Below are positions 16,669 through 25,927 of a stretch of DNA of 64,000 nucleotides, in pieces. Within the stretch, counting starts at the first letter, position 1; every line of letters starts with the position of its first letter. Made by a program: the position numbers and the translations under genes. The stretch comes from JBBWZH01 sp035544115 (GTDB taxonomy: Bacteria; Actinomycetota; Actinomycetes; Mycobacteriales; CADCTP01). The DNA is taken from positions 3,906,001 to 3,970,000 of the forward strand of contig OY970235.1 of assembly GCA_963714145.1 (NCBI GenBank), written 5' to 3'. A model generated the notes under the pieces. It saw only the letters and a program-made list of their open reading frames with translations, was not told the DNA's origin and did no database searches.

Positions 16669-17853
16669 ATGGCCCTCGACCGCGCCCGCCGTCACGAGTT
16701 GCGGCTGCTGGCGGCCAGCCGGGCCGGCTACCCGGCGCTGCTCACGCTGGGCCGGTTCGTCCGGCCGATCCGGCGGGTACCGGGGCTGGGCTGGCTGGTC
16801 AGCGATGCGGGCACGATCCGCCGGATCCTCAACGACCCCGACCACTTCGCGATCCTCGGCGAGGGCATCGTCGGGCACCTGTGGGCGCAGGTGCTCGGCG
16901 ACTGGGTGTACGGCATGTTCGACGGCGCCGGGCACCATGCGCTGCGGATGCGTACCCGCGGGCTGTTCACCGAGGACAGCGCGGCGGCGCTGGTGGCCCG
17001 GGCGGCCGGCCCGCGGCTGCGGCAGTGCACCGCCGATCTGGTCGCCGGCCAGACCGTCGACATCGCCGACCTGGCCACGGTGGTGGTCGGCCGGGTCGTC
17101 GCCGACCTGCTCAGCCTGGAGAGCGGCGGGCCGACCGACGACGACGCCCGCTACCGCGAGATCTACGCCAGCGGCGTCGAGCTGAGCGCGCTCGCGGCCA
17201 GCAGCACCACGTCAACGCACCTTCCCACCCGGACCGTCGCGACCGGCCGGGCGATCGTCGCCCGGCTGACCGGCGGGGTCGCCGCCGCCTGGCGCGACGC
17301 GGCCGGTGACACGCTGGCCGGACGCTGCCGCGAGCTGGGGCTGGACCGGCGCGAGACCGCCGGCCTGGCCGCCCTGCTGACGGTGGCGGGAACCCAGACC
17401 ACCGCCAGCGCGATGGCCCGGACGGTCGCCCTGCTGCACGACACCGCCCAGCAGCAGCGGCTGCACGCCGAACCGCGCCGGGTCGGTGCCGCGGTCCGGG
17501 AAGGGCTGCGGGTCACCAGCCCGGTGCCGGTGATCGGCCGCTCGGTCAGCGCGGACCTCGAGATCGCCGGCCGGCAACTGCGGGCCGGACAGCGGGTGCT
17601 GATGCTGACCCACACCGTGGACAACGCCAGCGGCGGCTTCAACCTCGACCGGGAGCGGCCGCCGGACAGCCGGCACTTCTCCTTCGGAGCCGGCCGGCAC
17701 TACTGCCTCGGCGCGCCGGTCGGCCGGGCCGAGCTGTCCGCACTGCTCAACGCGCTGCTGGCGACCGGCCGGCCATGGCGGATCACCGAGCGCCGGTACG
17801 GACGCGGGCTGCTCATCCCGGCCTACACCCGGCTGGGCGTCACGCTGACCTGA
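16669..17853 (+). CDS. Cytochrome P450
   Basis: The 394-aa protein shows the P450 signatures: I-helix VAGTQTTAS, ExxR-like VREGLR, and the heme loop FSFGAGRHYCLG with the axial Cys. It is soluble, as bacterial P450s are, and would need ferredoxin and reductase from elsewhere. Compared with typical bacterial P450s the N-terminal 'meander' is short and the Cys loop has Ala and Pro after the Gly (GAPVGRAE). It stands alone, 148 bases after the aldo/keto reductase; the G-rich spacer contains short gggtc/gggtcag repeats (about 16570-16625). Substrate is unknown. Confidence 0.9.
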   Translation: MALDRARRHELRLLAASRAGYPALLTLGRFVRPIRRVPGLGWLVSDAGTIRRILNDPDHFAILGEGIVGHLWAQVLGDWVYGMFDGAGHHALRMRTRGLFTEDSAAALVARAAGPRLRQCTADLVAGQTVDIADLATVVVGRVVADLLSLESGGPTDDDARYREIYASGVELSALAASSTTSTHLPTRTVATGRAIVARLTGGVAAAWRDAAGDTLAGRCRELGLDRRETAGLAALLTVAGTQTTASAMARTVALLHDTAQQQRLHAEPRRVGAAVREGLRVTSPVPVIGRSVSADLEIAGRQLRAGQRVLMLTHTVDNASGGFNLDRERPPDSRHFSFGAGRHYCLGAPVGRAELSALLNALLATGRPWRITERRYGRGLLIPAYTRLGVTLT

Positions 17854-17950
17854 CCCGGCCGGGGTCCGATGGCCGTGGTCCGGCGCCGCACCCTCCGGGC
17901 AGCGGGGTCCCGGCCGGCTGACGGTGCCGCCCGCCGACCCGTCCCGGTGG

Positions 17951-18733
17951 TCAACTGCCGGCGGCCGGCTCCGCGCCGCGCAGCGCCGCCCGGACGTGGG
18001 TGAGCTGGTCGGGCCGGTAGCGGTGGGCCAGGTCGGCGAGCATGTAGCGGCAGGCCCAGGCCAGCGCCGGAGCCGGCAGGCCGCCCAGGTCGGCGGCGCT
18101 GGCCCAACCGGCCGCCAGCGCCGCCCAGGCCGGGTCGGCGGCCAGCCGGATCGCCAGCGGGTCGAGGTTCAGGATGGTGCCGGTACGGGCGCGGTCCAGC
18201 GCCGGCGGGCCGGCCGCGGCATTCGCCCAGTCGATGACGCCGCTGACCTGATCGTCGTCGTCGACCAGCACGTTGAACGGGTGCAGATCAAGGTGCAGGA
18301 GCCGGTCACCGGGCACCGGATGCCCGCCGGGGACGGGCCGCGGCGGCGGCACCCCAGGCGGTGCCGGCACCCCGTTGATCGCCAACTGGGCCCGGGCGCA
18401 GGCCCGGCCGCGGGCCGCCGCCCGCCCCGGGTCGACGCCGTCCAGCTCGCCGGCCGGCCGACCGGGCAGCCGGGGCAACAGCAACGCCGCGGTCTCCGGC
18501 AGGTCGACCCGGGCCAGCGGCTCGGCCACCGGCACCACCGCCGCGGCCGCGGCCGCGGCGGCGACCTCCGCGTCCACCCGGGCCGGCTCGACCAGGCGCA
18601 GGATGTGCTCCCCCGCCGCCCAGGTCCGCCCGGACATCCCGGCCAGCCCGCGCCACCCGTGCACCGGCAGGCCCAACGCCCCGGCCGCCGCGACGACCGC
18701 CGCGGACGCCCCATCCGGCTCCAGCACGCCCAT
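17951..18733 (-). CDS. APH-fold phosphotransferase
   Basis: This 260-aa protein has the aminoglycoside phosphotransferase/choline kinase catalytic core: LLHLDLHPFNVLVD (Brenner motif with catalytic Asp and Asn) and GVIDWANAAAGPP (metal-binding Asp). The N-lobe is short and Ala-rich. The ATG at 18733 is preceded by GGAGGG; an earlier in-frame ATG at 18769 lacks one. Members phosphorylate antibiotics, choline, homoserine or other small molecules, and nothing nearby shows the substrate. Confidence 0.8.
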   Translation of the reverse strand: MGVLEPDGASAAVVAAAGALGLPVHGWRGLAGMSGRTWAAGEHILRLVEPARVDAEVAAAAAAAAVVPVAEPLARVDLPETAALLLPRLPGRPAGELDGVDPGRAAARGRACARAQLAINGVPAPPGVPPPRPVPGGHPVPGDRLLHLDLHPFNVLVDDDDQVSGVIDWANAAAGPPALDRARTGTILNLDPLAIRLAADPAWAALAAGWASAADLGGLPAPALAWACRYMLADLAHRYRPDQLTHVRAALRGAEPAAGS

Positions 18734-18845
18734 CCGGCCACCCTCCCACCGCGCCGGAACCGCGGCCATCCGGTGCTGCCCGACGCTACCCGTCGGCGGT
18801 CCGCGGGCCGGCCGGCCGCCGCACCACCCGTCCGGGCGGCCCCGA

Positions 18846-18915
18846 CCCGACCGGCCCGCGCCACCCGACCGGCCCGCGCCACCCGACCGGCCCGCGCCAC
18901 CCGACCGGGCCGCGG
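18846..18915. repeat. 18-bp tandem repeat in an intergenic gap
   Basis: Nearly four copies of ccgaccggcccgcgccac lie end to end between the APH-fold gene and the cation-efflux gene. It is non-coding and may act in transcript termination or be a neutral minisatellite. Confidence 0.75.
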
Positions 18916-18937
18916 CGCCTGCGTCCGGCCCGCCGGA

Positions 18938-19978
18938 TCAGGGCAGGTCCTCGGCCAGCAGCGATGGCTCGTCGGGGGCGGACAGGCTGAGCACGACACC
19001 GGCCACCGCCGGGGACGCGTCGATCCGGGCTTCGAGGGCCCGCAGCCGGACGGCCAGGTGCGACTCGGGGTCGTCCCCGGTGAGGTCGACAGCGCCCACG
19101 ATCGAGATCATCCGCGGCCCGACCACCTCCAGCCGCAGGTAGGTCACCCGGGCGACCTCGGGCGCGGCCAGCAGCGCCCGCAGGGTGGCCGCCCGCACCC
19201 CGGGATGGGCCTCCTCGCCGATCAGGAACTGCCGGTTGCGGTTGATCAGGACGATGGCGACGACGCCGAGGAGCAGGCCGACCAGGATCGATCCGACCGC
19301 GTCCGGCACCGGTGAGCCGGTCGCCTGCTGGAGGCCGAGGCCGCCCGCGGCGATGGCCAGGCCGGCCAGGGCCGCGACGTCCTCCGCGAACACCGCCCGC
19401 AGGGTGGGATCGGAACTGGCCATGACGTACTCGATGAGATCCCGCTGCAGCGTCGCCGCCTCCGGCTTGGCCTGCCGCACGGACTGCAGCAGCGAGATGC
19501 TCTCCAGGACGAAGGAGACGATCAGCACCACGTACCCGACGGTGAAGTCGCCGGCCTCCTCCGGGCTGGCCAACTCCTGGACACCGTGGGTGACCGATAC
19601 CGCGGCGCCGACCACGAACAGCCCGAGCGCCGCGAACAGCGACCAGACATAGGCCTCGCGCCCGTGCCCGAGCGGGTGGGCCCGGTCGGGCGGGCGGCGG
19701 GACCGGCGGTCGGCGATCGCCAGGAAGACCTCGTTGCCCGCGTCCGCCCAGGAGTGGAACGCCTCGGCCAGGATCGACGCCGACCCGGTGAGCACCGCGG
19801 CCACCGACTTCGCCGTCGCCACCAGCACGTTGGCGGCGAGCGCGACGAGCACCGTCCGCAGGCTCCCGGACCCGCCGGCCGCAGCCGCCGCCCCGGGCAC
19901 CGACTCCAGCAGGTCGCGCGGGTCGCGGCCGTCCGCGGCAGGCGTCGCGGCCAACTCACCATCCGGCTCGGAACTCAC
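18938..19978 (-). CDS. Cation diffusion facilitator transporter
   Basis: The 346-aa membrane protein belongs to the CDF family, proton-coupled exporters of Zn, Mn, Co or Fe. About six transmembrane segments are seen between residues 40 and 250. Metal-site motifs are HSWAD in TM2 and EDVAA in TM5; the Glu-Asp form, in place of the common His-x-x-x-Asp, is typical of the ZnT9-like branch. A cytoplasmic domain (about 255-346) follows. GTG 19978 is preferred because the upstream 50 codons of open frame look non-coding. Confidence 0.88.
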   Translation of the reverse strand: MSSEPDGELAATPAADGRDPRDLLESVPGAAAAAGGSGSLRTVLVALAANVLVATAKSVAAVLTGSASILAEAFHSWADAGNEVFLAIADRRSRRPPDRAHPLGHGREAYVWSLFAALGLFVVGAAVSVTHGVQELASPEEAGDFTVGYVVLIVSFVLESISLLQSVRQAKPEAATLQRDLIEYVMASSDPTLRAVFAEDVAALAGLAIAAGGLGLQQATGSPVPDAVGSILVGLLLGVVAIVLINRNRQFLIGEEAHPGVRAATLRALLAAPEVARVTYLRLEVVGPRMISIVGAVDLTGDDPESHLAVRLRALEARIDASPAVAGVVLSLSAPDEPSLLAEDLP

Positions 19979-20301
19979 AGCGCAGTTGCTAGCACACACC
20001 AGGGCCCAGCCCGCGCGGCACCTGACCGTCCCGGTCGAGACCGGTTGCCGAGGCCTTATAGCAACCCGTCTTCTCGCACCCTGCCCGGGCCGTGACTCCC
20101 ACCCACCAGGAAAAAGTCCGGTTGCCATCCACTATCGGTCCGGCCCGATGCTGAAGATTCCCGGACGAGCGTCCCGGCACCATTCCACAGATATTCGAGT
20201 GATTTCATGGACACTGTCGAGTAAGGCGTCCCCCGGGCCGCCGAAAACAATAGCCCGACGCGGTCCAGCTGACTCGAAATTACCCGGCCATACTGACTGG
20301 C
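19979..20301. promoter_or_regulatory. 323-bp divergent intergenic region
   Basis: Between the CDF gene (minus) and the O-antigen-ligase-like gene (plus) the DNA becomes AT-richer, notably around 20140-20290 (attccacagatattcgagtg). It should contain both promoters. I could not define boxes with confidence. Confidence 0.4.
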
Positions 20302-21738
20302 GTGGACAATTCCGTCGGAGCAATTCCCCGGCGGCCGGCGGCGGGGATCGACCTCGACCTGAGCGCGACGCTGCTGCTGTCCGCGCTCGCCGCGGGCCTG
20401 CTCGGGCAGGGTGCTTACGCCGGATGGATGCAGTGCTGGGTCGGGCTGCTGGTCGGGGCCGCCGCGCTGCTGGCGTTCGCGCGGCGGCCCGGCCCGGCCA
20501 CCACGTCGCGGCACGGGCCGCGGCTCGCCGCCGCGGCGCTGGCGGCCGGTGTACTGGCGGCCTGGATGGTGATAGGTGGCGCGGCGCACGGCGAGGTTCT
20601 GGCCGGCGCCCGGGCCGCGCTGCTGCTCACCGGGTTCGTCACGGTGCTGGTGACCTGCCGCCGGTTGTCCGATCAGGGCCGCCAGGTCGTGCTCGACGGG
20701 GCGACCGCGGTCGGCCTGCTGGTAGCCGGCACGGGCTGGCTGGGCGTCACCATGCACCACTCGCCCTGGGGCATGGTGGCGCAGGGCCTGTGGCGGGCCT
20801 CGTCGGCGATCACCTACCCGAACGCGACCGCGGCGGCGCTCGTCCCGCTCGCGTTGGTGACGGTCGCCCGGCTGACCAGCCGGCCCCGCTCGGCGGCGCT
20901 CGGGCTGGCCGCAACCGCCCTGCTCACCGGTATCGCTGCCACCGGAAGCCGGGCCGGTGCCGGCACCGTCGCGGCCGGCCTGCTGGTGCTGGCGATCCTG
21001 TTGGGCTGGCGCGTGGTGGGATGGTCGCTGCTCGGCCCGGTGCTCGGTGCCGGGGTGGCGCTGCTGGGGATGCTGCCGTCCGTCCCGGTCGCCGCGACGG
21101 CCCGGCCGGTGCTGGCGGGGGTCGCGCTGCTGTGCGGGTGCGGGCTCAGCGTCGCCGTGCCGCGGACCAGCCGGGCGGTGGCGCTCGCCACCGCGTCGGT
21201 GGCGGCACTCGCCGTGCCGCTGGCCATCGCGCTGACCCCGGCCGGGCAACTCTCGACGGCAGCCGGGGCGGTGGTCTCGGCGCGGCTGACGGTGTCGTCG
21301 CCGGGGCGGCTGGCGGCTGTCCGGCCGGCGGTGCGGGCGATCGCCGCGTCTCCGTTGACCGGCTTGGGGCCGGGCCGCCCGCTGCTCCTGCACACCGGCC
21401 CGACCGGTCTGGTGGGCACCATCCGCTACGTCCACAACGAGTACCTGCAGACCGCCGTCGACTTCGGTCTGGTCGGCGCCGTGTTGTTCACCGTCTTCGC
21501 CGCCGCCCTCGGGCGGACGCTGTGGCCGCCACCCGGCGCCGGGGCGGGCCGCGAGGTGTGGGCCGGTGTCGTCGCCGGTGTCGCGGCGCTGGCGGCGCAC
21601 AGCGCCGTCGACTTCATCTGGCATGTGGCGGCGATACCACTCGTCGCGGCAGCTCTGATCGGCGTTGCCGCGCCCGGCCCGGGCCCGCCCGGGCTTCCAT
21701 TCCGCAAGCCCATCACCAGCAATGAGGAGCTGCCATGA
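20302..21738 (+). CDS. O-antigen-ligase-like polytopic membrane protein
   Basis: The 478-aa protein has about ten to twelve transmembrane helices and the Wzy_C/O-antigen ligase pattern: a TM segment with SAITYPNATAAAL, Arg-rich loops, and a large extracellular loop with SPLTGLGPGRP and RYVHNEYLQTAVDFG. Family members join or polymerise polyprenyl-linked glycans; in Gram-positive bacteria they act on exopolysaccharide or wall glycans. No glycosyltransferases flank it, which is unusual. Its TGA overlaps the ATG of a small secreted peptide gene (ATGA), so the two are translationally coupled. The GTG start lacks an obvious ribosome site. Confidence 0.85.
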   Translation: MDNSVGAIPRRPAAGIDLDLSATLLLSALAAGLLGQGAYAGWMQCWVGLLVGAAALLAFARRPGPATTSRHGPRLAAAALAAGVLAAWMVIGGAAHGEVLAGARAALLLTGFVTVLVTCRRLSDQGRQVVLDGATAVGLLVAGTGWLGVTMHHSPWGMVAQGLWRASSAITYPNATAAALVPLALVTVARLTSRPRSAALGLAATALLTGIAATGSRAGAGTVAAGLLVLAILLGWRVVGWSLLGPVLGAGVALLGMLPSVPVAATARPVLAGVALLCGCGLSVAVPRTSRAVALATASVAALAVPLAIALTPAGQLSTAAGAVVSARLTVSSPGRLAAVRPAVRAIAASPLTGLGPGRPLLLHTGPTGLVGTIRYVHNEYLQTAVDFGLVGAVLFTVFAAALGRTLWPPPGAGAGREVWAGVVAGVAALAAHSAVDFIWHVAAIPLVAAALIGVAAPGPGPPGLPFRKPITSNEELP

Positions 21739-21899
21739 AAACCATCCGAGTCAAATTAGCCGCCGTCGCACTCGCCCTCGCGGCCGGCAGCACGATCGCG
21801 GTGATCGCCCCGGCCGCACCGGCCGTCGCGGACGGGTCGATCTGCGTGGAATGGACCTGGAATTCGGTGCATCACAGGTTCTGCATCCGCTGGGATTAG
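21735..21899 (+). CDS. 54-aa secreted two-cysteine peptide
   Basis: This short gene overlaps the stop of the O-antigen-ligase-like gene by ATGA. It encodes a clear Sec signal peptide (MKTIRVKLAAVALALAAGS onward) with a cleavage site near PAVA-DG. The mature peptide is about 22 residues, DGSICVEWTWNSVHHRFCIR plus WD, with two Cys fourteen positions apart, three Trp and two His. The Cys pair could form a disulfide outside the cell. No family is known to me. Coupling to the upstream gene implies a linked role, such as a small partner of that membrane enzyme. Confidence 0.72.
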   Translation: MKTIRVKLAAVALALAAGSTIAVIAPAAPAVADGSICVEWTWNSVHHRFCIRWD

Positions 21900-22041
21900 C
21901 GCCAGGCCACGCACCGGTCCGGGATTGAACCACCGGACCGCGACTGGTCACCTTCTCCGGGCCGGCGGCGGCCCGGAGAACGGCGGTCGCCCGGGCCGGG
22001 GCGGGTCGGCGGGTAGCGTGTGGCCAGCCGGAGGGAGGGCG

Positions 22042-23184
22042 ATGCCGACGCTGCCGGAGTTCAGGCTGGAGGCGTTCTTCGCGCGCTGGGAGTTCACCGC
22101 GCGCTACCACCTCACCGCCTCCGACGCCGAGTCGATGCCGATGAGCGACCTGCTCGCGCTGGCCGGTGCGGAAGACCGCAAACGCTGGGACGAACTGCGG
22201 CTCGGCTACACCGAGACGCGCGGGCTGCCGGCGCTGCGCGAGGCGATCGCCGGCACCTACGACCGGCTCGGCGCCGACGACGTGCTCTGCTTCGGCGGCG
22301 CCGACGAGGCGCTGTACCTGGCGATGCAGGTGCTGCTCGACCCCGGCGACCACGCGGTCGTGCTCACCCCGAACTACCAGGCGGCCGAGACGGTCCCGCT
22401 GTCGATCTGCGACGTCACCGGCGTCCCGCTGCGGGCCGAGGACGGCTGGGCGCTCGACCTGGACGCGATCCGCGCGGCGCTGCGGCCGAACACCCGGCTG
22501 GTCTCGGTGAGCTTCCCGAACAACCCGACCGGGGCGGTGCCGGACCCGGCCACCTGGGCCGGGCTTGCGCGGCTGTGCGACGAGCGCGGCATCCGGCTGT
22601 TCAGCGACGAGGTCTACCGGGGCATCGAACTGGACCCGGCCCGGACCCTCGAGCAGGCCGCCGACCTGTCGGAGAACGCGCTGTCGCTGAACGTGATGTC
22701 GAAGGCGTACGGCCAGCCGGGGCTGCGGATCGGCTGGATCGCCTGCCGCGACCGCGGCCTGCTCGGCCGGCTGGAGCGGGCCAAGCACTACACGACGATC
22801 TGCAACTCCGGGCCGAGCGAGATCCTCGCGCTCATCGCCCTGCACGCGCGGACCGAGATCCTGCGCCGCAACCGCGACATCGTCGCCGGCAACGTCCCGA
22901 TCTTCGACGCCTTCTTCGCCGAGTTCCCCGACCTGTTCAGCTGGGCGCCGCCGCAGGGCGGCTGCGTCTGCTACCCGCGGTATCACGGGGCCGACGGCGT
23001 CGAGGCGATGTGCGCCGGCCTGCTCGCCGCGGAAAGCGTCCTGCTGCTGCCGGCCAGCATCTACCGCTCGGACCTCACCGCCACCCCGACCGACCACTTC
23101 CGCATCGGCGTCGGCCGCCGCAACCCCGAACCCGCCCTCGCCCACTTCACCCGCTGGCTGCACAGCCGCCCCCCGGCCCGCTGA
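22042..23184 (+). CDS. PLP-dependent aminotransferase (class I/II)
   Basis: The 380-aa enzyme is a fold-type I aminotransferase. Visible are the substrate-loop LGYTETRGLPALREAI, the strand-Asn motif SFPNNPTGAV, the Asp-x-x-Tyr pair in FSDEVYRG, the PLP-lysine in MSKAYGQPGLRIGW, and the C-terminal carboxylate-binding Arg in HFRIGVGRR. It is close to capreomycidine-synthase-like and aspartate-aminotransferase-like members, but substrate cannot be assigned. ATG 22042 follows GAGGGAGG; the open frame further upstream is non-coding in style. Confidence 0.9.
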   Translation: MPTLPEFRLEAFFARWEFTARYHLTASDAESMPMSDLLALAGAEDRKRWDELRLGYTETRGLPALREAIAGTYDRLGADDVLCFGGADEALYLAMQVLLDPGDHAVVLTPNYQAAETVPLSICDVTGVPLRAEDGWALDLDAIRAALRPNTRLVSVSFPNNPTGAVPDPATWAGLARLCDERGIRLFSDEVYRGIELDPARTLEQAADLSENALSLNVMSKAYGQPGLRIGWIACRDRGLLGRLERAKHYTTICNSGPSEILALIALHARTEILRRNRDIVAGNVPIFDAFFAEFPDLFSWAPPQGGCVCYPRYHGADGVEAMCAGLLAAESVLLLPASIYRSDLTATPTDHFRIGVGRRNPEPALAHFTRWLHSRPPAR

Positions 23185-23222
23185 CCCCCACCAGCTCCCA
23201 CACCGCGTCCGGATAGATAAAG

Positions 23223-23256
23223 CGCCGGGTTCACGGCGGTCGCGCCGAACCTGGCC
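23223..23256. terminator. Putative bidirectional terminator
   Basis: An imperfect inverted repeat, gccgggttc with gaacctggc, lies between the convergent aminotransferase and DUF218 genes. The stem has one mismatch and a 16-base GC-rich loop. Confidence 0.4.
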
Positions 23257-23387
23257 CCCGATCAATCCGATGTAGTCCCGGCCATCGCCGAGCCATACGC
23301 CGTCGGTAGTTGGTCGACTGGCCCTTACGAGAGCATGATCGGTGAATGGTCGGGCGATGCAGTGTTCCTGCACGGCCTTCGGCATAC

Positions 23388-23969
23388 CTACGTGTTCGGC
23401 CGCCAGCCGTTGTTGCGGGTGACGGGCTGGAGATCGCCCTCTGCGATCCGTCGAGATATCTCCTGCCATTCACGCACTACCCGGCGCTTGCCGCCCATAT
23501 GCTGCGGCCAATTTGATCGGGTAACTGGTTCGCCGTCATATACCGGATCGAACGCAAGAGCGTAGAAGACATCCGCATCGGGCAGGTACCGTCTTAGGGC
23601 GTAGATGGTGCGAAGGTGATACCACTTCGAGACGGCGGTGATTGGGAGACCGGCCGTCACTGCTTCGTGGAGAGCCGGGAGGGAATATTCAACATTCTGC
23701 CACGTGTTGACCGAGCGATCTTCGTACCGGATCGCCGCCGGGGGCACATCCCGTTCAAGTAGTGCTCGGTGAATCTCTTGGCCTTCGATGATGCCGTTGT
23801 GTCGGTTCACGCCGCCGGTGGCGATAATTAGTGGTGCGAGGCCCTGGTGATACCGGCTCACTGCTATATCGATCGGGAATGGCTGGTTAGTTCCGAAGAT
23901 TACATGAGCGGTCGGCTCTTGCGGCGGCGCGTAGATGTCTACATATGCCGTGATGTCGTCGGAGTTCAT
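23388..23969 (-). CDS. DUF218/YdcF-family protein
   Basis: The 193-aa protein matches the DUF218 (YdcF/SanA) domain: VIFGTNQ strand, LAPLIIATGG with the glycine turn, an acidic helix EGQEIHRALLERDVPPAAI, then EDRSVNTWQN and a distal Arg/Tyr-rich helix. YdcF binds nucleotide-like ligands; other members act in envelope processes. No membrane segment is present, so this is a cytoplasmic type. ATG 23969 directly abuts the stop of the double-HTH regulator gene, indicating one message. GC content is lower than in neighbouring regions. Confidence 0.82.
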   Translation of the reverse strand: MNSDDITAYVDIYAPPQEPTAHVIFGTNQPFPIDIAVSRYHQGLAPLIIATGGVNRHNGIIEGQEIHRALLERDVPPAAIRYEDRSVNTWQNVEYSLPALHEAVTAGLPITAVSKWYHLRTIYALRRYLPDADVFYALAFDPVYDGEPVTRSNWPQHMGGKRRVVREWQEISRRIAEGDLQPVTRNNGWRPNT

Positions 23970-25823
23970 CTATAGGTCTCCCGCTCCGGCGGGAAGGTGA
24001 CGGGCTTGGGATCTTGCGATCGATACTGCGCGGCTGTAGTCCGTGTGAAACTTGATTGCCGGTACCGCGCCGGGGAACTTCCGCGTCAGGGCCCGGTCGA
24101 GCCTTCTGGCGAGCACCATTGTCGGCCAAACCTGCGGCGCACAGTCCAATGCGCGGTGCCCTGCGGCAGCGGCCTCGTCAAGTTGACCGGCGCCGGCATG
24201 CGCGAGGCCCAGGATCAGGAGCGAGCGGGCGTAGCCTGTGGGGGGCTGCCGGTCGGGATGCTTGACGTACTGATATGTCGTATCGAGAACACGGTTGGTG
24301 GCGAAAATGGCCTCCTGGAACCGTTTCATGAAGAGCAGAGACGTTGCCGTGTATGGAGGGTCTTCGGACACCGGTAGGGAGAAGACTCCCGCCGCGCCCG
24401 ACGGAGTAAGCGTTAGCTTCTTCATCGACTCGACGGCCCGCCGCTTCGCCCTTTCTGTAGCATCGATTTCGCCAAGCATCGCCCGGGCTCGCATCTCTTG
24501 GGACGCGAGTTTGGCATGCGGGACGGTGCCGATCGGGAGGACTTGCTGACCTTGGCTGGCCGCTGCGGCGGCTCGGTACGGGTCGCCTTGGTAGAAAGCG
24601 ATTGTGGCACGTGTGACCGCTGCCCAGCCGGCGAGTTCGAGATGCTCTGTCATGTGGCCCTGGTGCTCGGCATCAGCACACCAAACAAGCGCGGCAGTGT
24701 GGTCGCCGGTCAGGCTGGTAACGATGGCAAGAAGGTTGGACAGCCAGCCCGCCGATACGGTGAGGCCCGCCCGGGAGCGACCGGAGACAGCGCCGTCGAG
24801 CATTCGCGCGGCGTATGTCCGTCCGGCGATGAGTTCGCGGTACGCCTCAGTGGAAGGCATGGAATAGAGCGCTCGGGAGTAGTGCTCGATGAGTTCGTCA
24901 AGGCTATCGGTGGCAACTTCCGTCCCGCTGCTACTAAGGGGCGTTACGATCGAGAGCGCCGCTATGGTGCGTTGGTTAAGGCCGCATTGTCCGCACGTGC
25001 TCGCGACGCCAGCGCCGATCAGGTTACCGCATAGGCAGCGCAACGCATTCCACCGCGTGCGCGATGTGTTATAAATTCCTGGCGAGTCGCCGATGCGTTC
25101 GTTGTCCGTGCGCGGCGAGGAATCGAGAGTGTAATTCGGCCCATTTGAGCCGGAGTCGTCGACCGAGGCTCGCCAGGCACTGATTCTGACCTCGCGTACT
25201 CTCTCGGCTTGGCGCTGGGCGTAGCGCGCCCTTGCTGAGCGGGCGTCGGCGAGCCGGGTGTAAGCACGGCGCATCGCACCATTTGCGGCCAGCACATCGT
25301 CGCATTTGCTCCAGAACGACTCTGCTGGTATTCGGCTCAGCTTTTCGGCACCCGCAACCGTAGCTCGACTGTATCCGATTCTCAGGGCGAGCTGTTTCTG
25401 AGTCAGGCGAGCGCTTGACCGCATCGCTACCAGCAGGTCTCGGAGAGCACCCACCAAGGGTGCGGTTTCCACCGGAGTGTCGGTGTCAGCGTGGTGGGGC
25501 GTTGCGATATCGCCGAAGTGATGCTGTTCCGAGCGGACAATTGACTGAGATGCGGATTGAACGGCGTCCTGGAAACCGGGCGCTCCGGTCTCACGCAGCG
25601 TCCGCTCGAATCTAGCCCGCACGTCGTCACTGCAAGCAGCCAGCTCCGCATCGAGCTTTTGCTGGGTCTGGGGTCGCAGTCGCGCGTCGGCATTCCGCCG
25701 TTCCCATTTGGACACGGCGGAGTCGTTGATGTCGAGGCGAGCGGCGAAGGCGCGCACGCTTAACCGCTCCGCCTCTCGTAACGCTCGGGCTTCAAGGCCC
25801 GACCAGCGCGGCACTGTGGTCAT
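23970..25823 (-). CDS. Regulator with two HTH domains, Cys cluster and TPR-like region
   Basis: The 617-aa protein has two separate XRE-type helix-turn-helix segments: one at about 8-60 (VRAFAARLDINDSAVSKWER) and one at about 125-180 (TQKQLALRIGYSRATVAGAE). Between about 255 and 285 it has CLCG and CGQC pairs that could form a zinc ribbon, and the rest is helical and TPR-like. TPR-bearing XRE regulators often read a peptide or small ligand. The gene lies in a run of five minus-strand genes and abuts the DUF218 gene. Codon use is less GC-biased than in the flanks, suggesting transfer. ATG 25823 starts the first HTH region. Confidence 0.8.
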   Translation of the reverse strand: MTTVPRWSGLEARALREAERLSVRAFAARLDINDSAVSKWERRNADARLRPQTQQKLDAELAACSDDVRARFERTLRETGAPGFQDAVQSASQSIVRSEQHHFGDIATPHHADTDTPVETAPLVGALRDLLVAMRSSARLTQKQLALRIGYSRATVAGAEKLSRIPAESFWSKCDDVLAANGAMRRAYTRLADARSARARYAQRQAERVREVRISAWRASVDDSGSNGPNYTLDSSPRTDNERIGDSPGIYNTSRTRWNALRCLCGNLIGAGVASTCGQCGLNQRTIAALSIVTPLSSSGTEVATDSLDELIEHYSRALYSMPSTEAYRELIAGRTYAARMLDGAVSGRSRAGLTVSAGWLSNLLAIVTSLTGDHTAALVWCADAEHQGHMTEHLELAGWAAVTRATIAFYQGDPYRAAAAASQGQQVLPIGTVPHAKLASQEMRARAMLGEIDATERAKRRAVESMKKLTLTPSGAAGVFSLPVSEDPPYTATSLLFMKRFQEAIFATNRVLDTTYQYVKHPDRQPPTGYARSLLILGLAHAGAGQLDEAAAAGHRALDCAPQVWPTMVLARRLDRALTRKFPGAVPAIKFHTDYSRAVSIARSQARHLPAGAGDL

Positions 25824-25927
25824 CGGGAAACGTCCCACCTCACCGGGTTCACGGGACAGTGCCGGTTGAGTGTAACGACGCGGTGCCGGCCCGGACACCC
25901 GTTCGTCAGGACTGTTCGCGCCCGCCC

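Noticed and set aside
18846..18915. CRISPR-like array
   Set aside because: The 18-bp units are directly abutting with no spacers, so it is a simple tandem repeat.
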